Of a stretch of 64,000 nt of DNA, positions 18,071 through 26,618 are shown in pieces; within the stretch, counting starts at the first letter, position 1; each line of letters opens with the position of its first letter. A model generated the notes under the pieces. That model saw nothing but the letters and a program-made list of their open reading frames with translations. It was not told where the DNA came from and did no database searches. The translations under genes and the position numbers were made by a program. This DNA is from Pollutibacter soli (lineage in GTDB: Bacteria > Bacteroidota > Bacteroidia > Chitinophagales > Chitinophagaceae), in contig JARJHS010000003.1 in assembly GCA_029269725.1 (NCBI GenBank), positions 62,001 through 126,000 of the forward strand, given 5' to 3'.

Positions 18071-18620
18071 GAGCCTACGGCTCTCTTAAAACAATTACCA
18101 TTTTTACGGCGGATTGAAATCCGCCGCTACAATATCATCGTGGCTACGCCACTGGGCTTCTGCAAGAGCAATCCATAAAACTGATAGCATTTTCCAGATT
18201 ATTCAGAGATAACCATTTTCGTTGCGTTGTTATGTATGCAAGAAAGGCCCTCACCATCATAAGGCGGATATAATCCGTCGCTATAAAATCGTCGAGTCTG
18301 CGCCTCTGGGCTTTCGCGGGGTGCATTTACTCACTCTGATGGGAATATAAAAACAGAGAACATGATAACAACAGGACCTTGTTTTCAATCAGAATTTTAA
18401 GATCAACGATTTTAATAAAAAAGGGAAGTTCAATTTTGGAATAACGGTGGTTAAATTTTTTTAGATCATTAGGCTCGTTTCTTATCTATATCATAAGTCC
18501 GATTCTTTTAGATAACAGAATTCAGCCCGCGCGACATTGCAACTTTGAGCCTTTTAAGATCGTCGTGGCTACACCTTCGGCCTTTCGCGAGTTTTTTAGA
18601 GCCCATGATAATGCGAATTC
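18071..18620. repeat. Scattered hairpins related to the downstream array
   Basis: Three compact hairpins occur close together: GAGCC-TAC-GGCTC (18071-18083), GGCGGATT-GA-AATCCGCC (18108-18125) and GTGGC-TAC-GCCAC (18140-18152). Degenerate copies follow near 18260-18310 and 18555-18600. The same hairpin words in the same order make up the units of the array at 18692-19340, so these look like eroded older copies. No gene is supported here. Confidence 0.55.
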
Positions 18621-18691
18621 TTATTCACAGACAATCACCTGAAACATAAATTTATTTTCAATCAGGATCCTGAAATCAATAGATTTAAACA

Positions 18692-19340
18692 GAACCGACA
18701 GGCTCGATTTTCTTATAACGCGGAATTTATTCCGTGGAACAATGCAACCAAAGGTAACCAGGAGCCGTAGGCTCGATTTTTCGAGAACCGGAGGTTCGGT
18801 TTACTTATAACCGCGGAATTCATTCCGCCGCATACTGCAACTAATGAAACCGGGAGCCGTAGGCTCGATTTTTCGAGAACCGGAGGTTCGGTTTACTTAT
18901 AACCGCGGAATTCATTCCGCCGCATACTGCAACTAATGAAACCAGGAGCCGTAGGCTCGACATTTTTATAGAACCGGAGGTTCGGCTTTCTTATAACCGC
19001 GGAATTTATTCCGCGGCACATTGCGACCAGAGGTAACCAAGAGCCGTAGGCTCGATATTTTTTTAGAACCGGAGGTTCGGTTTTCTTATGACAGCGGAAT
19101 TCATTCCGCGCCACATTACTACCAGAGGTAACCGAAAGCCGTAGCTTCAATTTTTCCAGAACCATAATTTGACCTTCTTATAACCGCGGAATTCATTCCG
19201 CGGAACAATGCAACCAGAGGTAACCAATAGCCATAGGCTCGACAGTTTCTTAGAACCAGAGGTTCGGCTTTCTTATAACCGCGGAATTTATTCCGCGGCA
19301 CATTGCGACCAGAGGTAACCAAGAGCCGTAGGCTCGATGA
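18692..19340. repeat. Tandem array of 92-95 bp triple-hairpin units
   Basis: Six complete units begin at 18761, 18853, 18945, 19040, 19135 and 19227, flanked by partial units at 18692 and 19322. Each carries three hairpins in order: GAGCC-GTA-GGCTC, GAACC-GGA-GGTTC, and a stem of CCGCGGAAT with ATTCCGCGG. Stems vary together in places (for example AATAGCCATAGGCTC), and some units are eroded. The units at 18761 and 18853 are nearly identical, suggesting recent duplication. The array ends 20 bp from the stop of the next minus-strand gene. Short open frames inside it are artefacts of the repeat. Confidence 0.85.
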
Positions 19341-19360
19341 TCTTTTGCAGTATCCTCCCG

Positions 19361-19993
19361 TCAAAAATTCAGACCCAGAGAAAAAATCCATAGATCAGCA
19401 CTGGAAAAGGGATTGAAATAATATACACCGGCACTGAGCTTCCATATGTCATATCTCATAAATGCGCCTCGCTGGATGTCAAATTTTGTTTCATACAGAA
19501 GAGTTCTTTGAATCGAAATACCTGCATCAAAATTTTTAAATGCGTTATAGCTTAGTTCATTCCAGGTGTAAATAAAATTATTCGTGTAGCCGTGATAGTA
19601 AATCATATACTCAGACTCAGAATAAAATCCGAATTTTTTGTAAGAAAGATCCATTTCGAGTCCCGGAGCCACACCATTTGAATTTCCGAACACAAATCCG
19701 ATCATGGGTGTAAAATCCGCTTTCAACCAGCCATTGGTTGAAAATGTATAACCGCCGAATACGGAACCTGTCTTTACATCCTCATAGTTATACCTTCCCT
19801 CCATGTGCCATTTATCTACATCTGCAGTTCCTATGAACATGAGCTGGTCATCGTCCCCGGGGATCGAATAATAATAACCTGATATGGTGAAATCTACCTC
19901 ACGGCGATCGTTCTTCCTCAGTTTGCGCTGCGCAGAAGAGGAGTAAAACAAAAAAAACGAAGAAAATAAACAAAGTAGAAACCCCCGGAACAT
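19361..19993 (-). CDS. Predicted outer-membrane beta-barrel protein
   Basis: The 210-residue protein has a signal peptide (hydrophobic residues 4-19, cut near SSA/Q). The mature part is a run of alternating aromatic strands (TISGYYYSIPG, KADFTPMIGFVFG, YSESEYMIYYHGY, KLSAGVYYFNPF) ending in LGLNF with a C-terminal phenylalanine, the usual barrel-assembly signal. It is not a family I can name. It is transcribed toward the hairpin array, which lies just past its stop, so the array may be part of its 3' untranslated RNA. Confidence 0.65.
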   Translation of the reverse strand: MFRGFLLCLFSSFFLFYSSSAQRKLRKNDRREVDFTISGYYYSIPGDDDQLMFIGTADVDKWHMEGRYNYEDVKTGSVFGGYTFSTNGWLKADFTPMIGFVFGNSNGVAPGLEMDLSYKKFGFYSESEYMIYYHGYTNNFIYTWNELSYNAFKNFDAGISIQRTLLYETKFDIQRGAFMRYDIWKLSAGVYYFNPFSSADLWIFSLGLNF

Positions 19994-20140
19994 TCTCCGA
20001 AGATAATACTGTCATCGGATTGATCGAAACAACTTCGTATAGATACTTTCCCTTGCAAAACTTTACCCAGGCGAGATTTAACAACTCTACAGTCATTATT
20101 TAATTCAATGTTAATCCCAGGATTAGTTTTCGATTATACT

Positions 20141-20161
20141 AGTCTACTTTACAGGTAGACT
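20141..20161. promoter_or_regulatory. Candidate operator (AGTCTAC inverted repeat)
   Basis: AGTCTAC and GTAGACT are perfect inverted arms around TTTACAG. The site lies just upstream of the TAGCTTTG element at 20175, where a repressor or activator of the small downstream gene would bind. Confidence 0.4.
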
Positions 20162-20174
20162 TAAAAAACAGGCA

Positions 20175-20182
20175 TAGCTTTG
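20175..20182 (+). promoter_or_regulatory. Candidate -7 promoter element (TAGCTTTG)
   Basis: A TAnnTTTG match directly downstream of the inverted repeat. Transcription would begin near 20188, which argues against the ATG at 20184 being the start of the next gene. Confidence 0.45.
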
Positions 20183-20198
20183 TATGGTTGATTTGAAG

Positions 20199-20483
20199 AT
20201 GAACAACAGAAAAAAACAATGCACCATGCCTACATTTCAGACAGAGATCAGAATTACCGATCCGGATGACAAAATTCAGCAGAAATTAAATGATTACCTG
20301 CACCAACATGTTACTATTGAGAACCAGAGCGTTCATCATTTGACAAACGAACTGGCCACTCCATTGTATTTGAGATTCGAAACCAAAGGTGGAACTATCA
20401 GCGAGCTTACCAAAACAGTTGCGGAAGCTGTACGGGAAACAGGACGCAAATTATCGTTCACCATCATTCGTCATAAAAACTAA
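20199..20483 (+). CDS. Small protein of unknown family
   Basis: The open frame runs from ATG 20184; 20199 is used because the promoter element would start transcription near 20188, and ATG 20226 (MPTFQTEIRITDPDDK) is equally possible. The product of 85-94 residues looks alpha/beta: a strand-like FQTEIRITDPD, a helix KIQQKLNDYLHQH, LYLRFETKGG and a C-terminal helix ISELTKTVAEAVRETG followed by KLSFTIIRHK. It has no signal peptide or cysteine pair suggesting metal binding. I do not recognise the family. A possible operator lies at its promoter and a terminator about 80 bp after it, so it appears to be a regulated single gene. Confidence 0.55.
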   Translation: MNNRKKQCTMPTFQTEIRITDPDDKIQQKLNDYLHQHVTIENQSVHHLTNELATPLYLRFETKGGTISELTKTVAEAVRETGRKLSFTIIRHKN

Positions 20484-20561
20484 TGTCATCTGCATTTTCT
20501 TACTGAATTCCGGTTTTCACTAGTTTGCCAACCTGTTGAAACAACTCTGATTTGACATATT

Positions 20562-20593
20562 AACCGCAGCAAAAACCTGCACCGGTTTTTTTT
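20562..20593 (+). terminator. Intrinsic terminator after the small unknown gene
   Basis: AACC-GCAG-CAAAAAC-CTGC-A-CCGGTT makes a bulged hairpin followed by a T run. It isolates the small gene from the AraC regulator. Confidence 0.6.
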
Positions 20594-20736
20594 AATCAAT
20601 CGCGTTTAAATGAAGCTTTTCCTCCTGTGATTCTTCAAAAGCATTTCACTATCAGTAAAAAACACCACAAAACCTGCGAATAACACCGCTATTCCTTTCA
20701 CCATATGTATAATTTTGTCAGCTGAAGTCCGGATGT

Positions 20737-21624
20737 ATGGCAAAGAAAGATCTTCCGACATATACCATTGGCACATTGAAAAATGAAGCGGCGCGCAATT
20801 ACCGCAAGTTTATGGCAGACAGGTTCGCTCATTATCTTGATGATCATCCTGATCTTCATTTCCCACATAAACATTCATTCTATCATCTTGTTTATTTTTC
20901 AAAAGGTTCAGGAAATCATTCGATTGACTTTACCAATTTCAAAGTTGAAGGCGGCCAGATTTATTTTATGATACCTGGACAGGTACATAGTTGGGATTTT
21001 GACAAAAAGCCGGATGGATTTATCATCAATTTTTCAGGCGAATACCTGACCCTGCTTCTCGCCAATCCAGCCTATCTGGAACAGTTTCGTTTTTTCTCAG
21101 GAATTGCGACACACCAGGTAATCAACATCCCTGCAAAAAAACGGGATGAAATAGAATATTTGTTTGAGAAAATTATTAAAGAAGGAAGCGCTGATCTTCC
21201 ATTGAAAGACGATTATATAAAAACAGCATTACTACAGTTATTTATTGCTGTCAGCAGATGTACAGGTAGCCAGAACCCCGATTCGCAAACAGCATACAAC
21301 TCCGTACTCCTTAGAAATTTTCAAAAGTTAATTGATAAGAATTTCAGGGAGAAAAAGCTTACAAGGGACTATGCAGCTATTTTGTATGTAACACCAAATC
21401 ACCTGAATGCGTTGTGTAAAGACATTACCGGTAAATCAGCTGGTGATCTTATCCGTGATCGGGTAATACTTGAAGCAAAACGCCTTCTGGTAAATGCCGA
21501 CTGGAATATCTCTGAGATAGCCAGCGAACTTTCCTTCGCCGACAACTCCTATTTCTCAAGATTTTTTAAAAAAGATACGGGTGTGAGTCCGGAAGATTTC
21601 AGAAAACAAATCAGTAAAAAATAA
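20737..21624 (+). CDS. AraC-family transcriptional regulator
   Basis: The 295-residue protein has an N-terminal cupin-like sensing domain (about 40-150; LHFPHKHSFYHLVYFSKGSGNHSID, GQIYFMIPGQVHSW) and a C-terminal double helix-turn-helix (about 190-292; RDYAAILYVTPNHLNALCK, AKRLLVNADWNISEIASELSF, NSYFSRFFKKDTGVSPEDFR). Domain order and length fit AraC/XylS regulators that respond to a small ligand. Its stop overlaps the ATG of the DUF983 gene by one base (TAATG), so the two are translationally coupled. Confidence 0.93.
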   Translation: MAKKDLPTYTIGTLKNEAARNYRKFMADRFAHYLDDHPDLHFPHKHSFYHLVYFSKGSGNHSIDFTNFKVEGGQIYFMIPGQVHSWDFDKKPDGFIINFSGEYLTLLLANPAYLEQFRFFSGIATHQVINIPAKKRDEIEYLFEKIIKEGSADLPLKDDYIKTALLQLFIAVSRCTGSQNPDSQTAYNSVLLRNFQKLIDKNFREKKLTRDYAAILYVTPNHLNALCKDITGKSAGDLIRDRVILEAKRLLVNADWNISEIASELSFADNSYFSRFFKKDTGVSPEDFRKQISKK

Positions 21625-22118
21625 TGGTTATGGAAGCAAATATTTCAATACGTGAGGAAATAAACAAGGGCGAAAAAATCGTTGAGCCCGGGTTCTTACA
21701 TCTTTTTGCATGCAAATGTCCGAGATGCAGAACAGGAAATATGTTTACCGATCCCAACCCATGGCATTTAAAAAATACAATGAAGATGAATGAGCGCTGC
21801 CCGGTTTGTGATCAGCCTTTCAATCTCGAAGTAGGTTTTTACTATGGTTCAGCTTATGTTTCTTATGCGATGACAGTTGCTTTTAGTGCCTTAAGCTTTG
21901 TGGCATGGTGGTTACTGATTGGTTTTTCTCTTGACGATAATCGACTATTTTACTGGATAGCCATAAACGCGCTCCTGCTGATCATCGGACAGCCGTATTT
22001 CATGCGCGTCGCACGTACAGGCTGGCTCACGTTTTTTGTGAGATACGATAAAGATTGGCGGATCAATCCACCAAAACCTACTGAAAGAACCAACAAAGAC
22101 CAGGAAGGCAACTGGTGA
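21624..22118 (+). CDS. DUF983 family membrane protein
   Basis: The 164-residue protein has two zinc-knuckle-like pairs, C32-PR-C35 and C59-PV-C62, then two transmembrane helices (about 77-98 and 103-123) and a cytoplasmic tail with RTGWLTFFVRYDKDW. This is the standard DUF983 plan; the function is unknown. The start ATG 21624 overlaps the AraC stop; ATG 21630 is an alternative. The pair forms one transcription unit. Confidence 0.88.
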   Translation: MVMEANISIREEINKGEKIVEPGFLHLFACKCPRCRTGNMFTDPNPWHLKNTMKMNERCPVCDQPFNLEVGFYYGSAYVSYAMTVAFSALSFVAWWLLIGFSLDDNRLFYWIAINALLLIIGQPYFMRVARTGWLTFFVRYDKDWRINPPKPTERTNKDQEGNW

Positions 22119-22569
22119 AGAAACAACAGAAGATGTTCGCTGAACCTCGTCAACAATTCTTAACCTGCTATCAGTAAAGGAGTAACCGAGAATGAGAAGT
22201 GAATAAAATTTAGTTTGAATTAGATTGGATCCATAAGATGCGAAGACGAGTCAGAGGAAAATTAATTTTACATTTTTTCACTTTCACGAATTGCTTTCCA
22301 GCAACCAGCACACTGGGCCATCTCTTCCTTTCCCACCCCCCATCACCGTTTTCAGAGATAAGATATAGCTTCACGGGCGCTTGCAGGCAGCCATTCACCT
22401 TGTCTTTTTATTTTTCATAACGTAAGAACTTTCTATCCACAATTCCCATTACCTCAGCGATCTCCCTTCTTCTTTACATAACACCAATTCTACATGCTAA
22501 CCTCTGTAAACTTCGACTGTCTACTTTCTACTGTCTATATTTGTATCCTTTCAGAAAAATAATTACCGA
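22119..22569. other. Intergenic region with heptamer array and promoter
   Basis: No gene is supported; two opposed open frames of about 60 codons overlap each other and lack any family features. At 22514-22541 there is a period-7 tract (CGACTGT, CTACTTT, CTACTGT, CTATATT) whose last unit overlaps the promoter element TATATTTG at 22536-22543. Confidence 0.5.
22536..22543 (+). promoter_or_regulatory. Candidate -7 promoter element (TATATTTG)
   Basis: An exact TAnnTTTG match 26 bp upstream of the GNAT gene ATG; it is formed partly by the last unit of a heptamer array. Confidence 0.5.
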
Positions 22570-23031
22570 ATGACTATCCGAGCCGCAGTAAACTCCGACC
22601 TTTCCCGCCTGCTTGAATTTGAACAGGGAATAGTCGCTACCGAACGCCCTTTTGATCCTACATTGAAGCCGGGTGAAATTCATTATTATGACCTGGGTGA
22701 ACTTATCAAATCACCCGATTCCATGGTTGCCGTTGCTGAACTGAATGGAGAGTTGATTGGGTCCGGCTATGCAAAAATTAAAATCGCTGATGATTTTCTG
22801 CAGCATAAAGAATTTGCCTACCTCGGTTGTATGTATGTCGAACCTGAACATCGAGGCAAGGGAGTGATCCAGGCTATTACGGATTATCTTTTCGACTGGG
22901 TTCGTCAGAGAGGATTATCCGAGGTCAGACTTGATGTATATGCAGAGAATAAAACTGCCGTCAATTCATATACAAGGATGGGTTTCACACCCAATTTACT
23001 GGAAATGAGAATTGCGTTGCAGCCGGAATAA
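22570..23031 (+). CDS. GNAT-family N-acetyltransferase
   Basis: The 153-residue protein shows the GNAT fold: MTIRAAVNSDLSRLLEFEQG at the start, the central strand FAYLGCMYVEPEHRG, the acetyl-CoA loop R95-G-K-G-V with EHRGKGVIQAI, and the C-terminal LDVYAENKTAVNSYTRMGF. It would transfer acetyl from acetyl-CoA to an amine; the substrate is unknown. It stands alone between intergenic repeats. Confidence 0.92.
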   Translation: MTIRAAVNSDLSRLLEFEQGIVATERPFDPTLKPGEIHYYDLGELIKSPDSMVAVAELNGELIGSGYAKIKIADDFLQHKEFAYLGCMYVEPEHRGKGVIQAITDYLFDWVRQRGLSEVRLDVYAENKTAVNSYTRMGFTPNLLEMRIALQPE

Positions 23032-23084
23032 ATCGAAGTTTATGATTAATGCAAGGCAGCTCTAACTGAAAAAACTATCACTCT

Positions 23085-23660
23085 TTAATTGGTTATTCTG
23101 TGTTTCCCATTTTTGTCTGTAATAAAAGCAACTCCTATCCCTACGTCGGTGACCGGTATTGAAATACTGTATTGTATTTTAATGCCCGCTTTTTCAAAAT
23201 AAACATTCGGGTAAAGAAGCGTCGAGTACTTCTTTAAATTTTCATCGAGGAATTTATCAAAGGTATTCTTAGTGATCTGATGACTAAAAAGTGTGTCCCG
23301 TTCTTAAAGCACGGTTAACTCCGACTCAAAACTATGCGCAGCAAAATCTTCTTTTGTAACAAGATTATATTCAGCGGGGACGATGAAACTGCTGTCCATC
23401 CTGGAAAAATGCCTAAACAAAACACGATACTTTACAGTGTCCCAAATGATCGTTGTGTCTATAAAAACGGGCCGATCATATAATGCAATAAAATCTTTTC
23501 TCACCGTTTCCAAATCCGGACTTTCGAACGCCGTGTCGACATTTTTAATTTGCTCAGTTTTAGAAGGAGAACAACTAAAATTTGACAAACAGAAATGGAT
23601 GATGATTATTTGTACAACCAGGCTTAAAGAGTAAGGCAGGGTCTTGATTTGCAACTTCAA
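23085..23660 (-). pseudogene. Lipoprotein gene interrupted by one stop codon
   Basis: The first open part (23304-23660) encodes 118 residues with a signal and lipobox (LSNFS-C), then polar sequence ending FAAHSFESELTVL. After TAA at 23306-23304 the same frame stays open for 72 more codons (ERDTLFSHQITKNTFDKFL, STLLYPNVYFEKAGIKIQ, GIGVAFITDKNGKHRITN) to a TAA at 23085. The downstream part has ordinary protein composition, so a single nonsense change seems to have cut a gene of about 190 codons. The family is not recognised. It follows the 208-residue gene by 18 bp in the same direction and was probably its operon partner. A short functional form ending at 23304 is possible. Confidence 0.6.
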
Positions 23661-23678
23661 TAATTAATCCTGATTAGG

Positions 23679-24305
23679 TCAGGACACCGGGTGATAAAAA
23701 GCAATTTCGAGATAAGGTCGCAATTCTTTCTGATCGTCACCTAAATGAAACTCTTTGATGATCCCTGCAACTCTTAATTGACCAGAAGGAAGTTTTCCAG
23801 TACCCTTGTCATGCGCCACAAGAAAATATTCATCAGATCCCTCTGTTCTGAATTCATAGATATCATACTGATCCATGATCGGTACAGGAATCATCGTCAT
23901 AACGGTTCCGGTCATGAGTGGAACAATAATAAAACCATTCAATCCTGATTTGGAATCGGTATGTTTTGCAACGCCGGTCAGGATTACATTCTGATTTTTT
24001 TCACTGACAAGTTTCGCTTCCGCTGCAGAAATTGAAAATGATTTGTATTTCTCATATGCGTGTTTCGCGTCATTATCAAGACTTGAAATAATTTTTTGCT
24101 GATCCGCAGGACTTAACCTGGCGGTGGCGAGATCAAGATACAGGATAGCTTTTTGTTTTCCACCGTACAACCCGGCGACTTTTTCAATTTCCGCTGCAGT
24201 GATATGACCATCATCTTCCCTGGTGAAGAAATTGAAAAAACGACCACCATTGTCCAGCGAATGCAATGCAGTAGGGAGATCGTTGTATGGCTTTATCTCT
24301 TTCAT
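23679..24305 (-). CDS. Conserved-looking protein of unknown function
   Basis: The 208-residue protein has no signal peptide. Near the N-terminus TREDDGHITAAEIE resembles a degenerate EF-hand loop (acidic positions 3, 5, 12 and G6), though the first ligand is T. A charged helical middle (KHAYEKYKSFSISAAEAKL) leads to a beta-rich C-terminal half (GFIIVPLMTGTVMTMIPVPI, YFLVAHDKGTG). I cannot assign a family. It is the first gene of a minus-strand pair with the interrupted lipoprotein gene. Confidence 0.6.
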   Translation of the reverse strand: MKEIKPYNDLPTALHSLDNGGRFFNFFTREDDGHITAAEIEKVAGLYGGKQKAILYLDLATARLSPADQQKIISSLDNDAKHAYEKYKSFSISAAEAKLVSEKNQNVILTGVAKHTDSKSGLNGFIIVPLMTGTVMTMIPVPIMDQYDIYEFRTEGSDEYFLVAHDKGTGKLPSGQLRVAGIIKEFHLGDDQKELRPYLEIAFYHPVS

Positions 24306-24474
24306 AAAAAACTATTAAGGCTGAAGGGGTGAGCAAAATCCCTTTCAAATGTAAAATTGTTTCCCATACTACCGAATTTAAATGCCGACGGCCCGCCAGT
24401 AAGTATTTTCCGACTTTTGCACGCAGCGGTTATGTAATTTTTACAGACCTGGCATCGTTTTCTAAAGCCACAAT

Positions 24475-25322
24475 ATGAGAAAACTTTCGACACTGGTTAC
24501 CATTTTCCTGTTTCTTAATCATGGCCTCTCTGCTCAGACATTGCCGGACATCTATACCTGGAATAATATTGAGCAGGGAATAAGTTCGAAAATGATGTTG
24601 AATCACTTTGCAGTCAAACTCTTTCTGTTTTATCGAACTCGAATGCAACGGTCTCTTTTAATATTCATGTACCAGAAAACATTCTCCATCCGGTAAAAGC
24701 CAGGATTGTTGCAGGATCAAAAAATATTTCTGATGGGGAAGAGCATGTACTTCCCATTCTGTCAAGAAAAACATTGGTAAGCATTCAGAAACCAATCAAA
24801 CTTGATTCGGAATCTTCAATAGAAATTAAAAATCCACCGCTGTCAACATCGGAACAATTGTACGGCGTTGTACTGAACATCAACCCGAAACCCGCAGCCG
24901 GAATAATCTGTGCGCTTCCATCGCTTGCATTTTACCCGTATGATTGCGCAGAGCAAACCTTCAACAAAATTTTCGCATATGCTCTTGCGATTAAGCTAAC
25001 GAAAAGTGATCCTGGCATACAACCTTCAAAAAAGACTAATCAGAGTGAAAAACACCAGGAAATGTCGGAAGTACTTCCCTATGAACTGAGTGAACAGACC
25101 ATGCGCTGGTTGCGTCTGAATAATTTCACCACTATTCAGCAGTCAAAACTTAATAAACTTCTGGATACAGTTTCCGGCAAAAAAGAAATTGAAAAATACA
25201 TCGGTGTGTTAGTGCAGATGCAAAACAGTGATGGCGGCATTTGCTGGTTCAATGGCGGGAAAAGTAATCCGTTCATATCCAACTATCTTCTTGCCGGATT
25301 TGGAAAACTATTCGCAGATTGA
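24475..25322 (+). pseudogene. Remnant of an alpha-2-macroglobulin-family gene
   Basis: An intact-looking start with a signal peptide (MRKLSTLVTIFLFLNHGLSAQ) runs out of frame after about 70 codons. In the neighbouring frame, from about 24600, sequence characteristic of the C-terminal part of bacterial alpha-2-macroglobulins appears: NATVSFNIHVPENILHPVKA, SDGEEHVLPILSRKTLVS, ALPSLAFYPYDCAEQTFNK and MQNSDGGICWFNGGKSNPF. The frame ends at 25322, with further in-part readable sequence to about 25395. Full family members exceed 1,500 residues, so most of the gene is deleted and a frameshift joins the ends. Original role by family: a periplasmic protease trap or envelope protein. Confidence 0.72.
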
Positions 25323-25555
25323 TGCGTTGAGTAGATATGCATATGGATCAATTGCCTATTATAAATCTGTTCGCGATGCAGGCTTCTAGTTTTTTGCAGA
25401 CGAGATACCATCGGGAATTTCAAAAATCAATTACGAAATGATGGTAGTAAAATCAGGAAAATTTCATTACGGATCAACTTCCTTACAATGTTGTATCAAC
25501 CAGGCATGGCCTCCTATTCCGGTAGTTCAACAGTGAATGTCAGGAATGATTAATG

Positions 25556-25689
25556 CCGGCCATTTTTTTCCGCCAGGTATCCGATACTTGCAAGTATCGG
25601 ATACCTGGTGAAATTTTTTGTTTCAGCAAAGTTCGCATTTCATTAGGCGAAATGAACGGTATTATTCCCGGATGCCGGGAGAATTTTCC
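25556..25689 (-). repeat. Palindrome-core element, copy 1
   Basis: Contains a perfect 36-bp palindrome (25573-25608: CCAGGTATCCGATACTTG followed at once by its reverse complement). In minus orientation the flanks match the other two copies: a GAAAATTCT block, a GCGAACTTTG block, the palindrome, then CGG-N-GCCGG. It lies between the macroglobulin remnant and the PPOX gene. Confidence 0.85.
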
Positions 25690-25740
25690 TTTATTATAGC
25701 GGGTTGTGTACTTTTCCATTTATGAAGATCCATTTTATAT

Positions 25741-26277
25741 TCAGACCTTCAGACTACCCTGTATCGAATCGTCCAGTGTTTTACCCAATACTGCGCCAGT
25801 GACCTGTTTCGCAAATGCAACAAAGGCGCCGTGTTTAGTATCCCAGTAATGGCCATCTTCAGGAACAAAACGAATAACTGAAATCCGGGGGTCGTCCTCG
25901 CCTTCTGTGAACCAGGTCTTCATCAATGGTTCCCATAGCTCTTTGATCTTTGCTTTATCCTGAGAAATAGTAGCATGACCGTATAACGTCATAAAATCTG
26001 AATGCGCGCTCCCCTGGAAAAACAATTGAACCGATGGATCCTGGAGTATCTCTGCATTTTTATGACTGTCATTTGAACTGAGGAACCAGAATACACCGCT
26101 GTCATCGATTTTCTGCACGGCCATCGGTCTGGTTGAAAATGGCGTTTGTGTTGTAGCATGTGTGCAGAAAAAACAGGTTTTAGCTTTATTCGCAAGTTCC
26201 CGGATTTTCTCAACTGCATCTCCGCCAACCAGGTTAGCAAGATTATCTTCCTGTTGTTGTTTGTCAATACTGTTCAT
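25741..26277 (-). CDS. Pyridoxamine 5'-phosphate oxidase-fold general stress protein
   Basis: The 178-residue protein matches the general-stress-protein-26-like branch of the split-barrel flavin-binding family: KTCFFCTHATTQTPFSTRPMA (about 34-54), GVFWFLSSNDSHKNAEI, DFMTLYGHATISQDKAKIKELWEP and HYWDTKHGAFV. Such proteins bind FMN, FAD or F420-like cofactors and are induced by stress; catalytic role is mostly unknown. It is divergent from the CsbD-like gene, so the two probably share a stress-controlled 98-bp promoter region. Confidence 0.88.
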   Translation of the reverse strand: MNSIDKQQQEDNLANLVGGDAVEKIRELANKAKTCFFCTHATTQTPFSTRPMAVQKIDDSGVFWFLSSNDSHKNAEILQDPSVQLFFQGSAHSDFMTLYGHATISQDKAKIKELWEPLMKTWFTEGEDDPRISVIRFVPEDGHYWDTKHGAFVAFAKQVTGAVLGKTLDDSIQGSLKV

Positions 26278-26375
26278 GGCAATTATTTTTCTAAAACCGT
26301 TAAAGAAATCGTGCCATTTACTTTAACAGAAAAAGCAGATTTAGTTTTAATTTTATTGTCACAACAAAGCGAAAG

Positions 26376-26561
26376 ATGGAAAAAAATAAAATCAGGAACT
26401 GGCCCGAGATTAAGGATAAACTTCAGGCAGAGTTTCCTCACCTTACAACGGACGATCTTATCTATGAAATTGGCAAAGAGGAAGAGCTGTTGGAAAGACT
26501 TCAGAAAAAGCTCAATAAAAATGAGGATGAATTGAAAGGTTGGTTGAGTTTGATGGGATAG
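26376..26561 (+). CDS. CsbD-like small stress protein
   Basis: A 61-residue soluble helical protein with the CsbD-like pattern NWPEIKDKLQAEFPHLTTDDL followed by EIGKEEELLERLQKKLNKNEDEL. CsbD-family proteins are general-stress proteins of unknown activity. Divergent from the PPOX-fold stress gene, which supports the assignment. Confidence 0.85.
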   Translation: MEKNKIRNWPEIKDKLQAEFPHLTTDDLIYEIGKEEELLERLQKKLNKNEDELKGWLSLMG

Positions 26562-26589
26562 TTTACAAGGGACAGATGGGCCAAAGCGA

Positions 26590-26617
26590 AAAGTTGAAAG
26601 TTTAAAGTTTTAAATGT
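26590..26617. repeat. Heptamer array (AAAGTTG/T)
   Basis: AAAGTTG, AAAGTTT, AAAGTTT and the degenerate TAAATGT follow one another at 7-base steps, shortly after the CsbD-like stop. Confidence 0.6.
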
Positions 26618-26618
26618 T

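Noticed and set aside
18692..19340. Possible CRISPR array
   Set aside because: Regular 92-95 bp spacing, but the whole unit is repeated; there are no unique spacers and no cas genes nearby.
18893..19391. Two 90-codon minus-strand open frames with similar products
   Set aside because: They read through the hairpin array, so their similarity comes from the DNA repeat. No signal, domain or start context supports translation.
22210..22420. Opposed open frames of about 60 codons between DUF983 and GNAT genes
   Set aside because: They overlap each other on opposite strands and show neither a start context nor conserved features.
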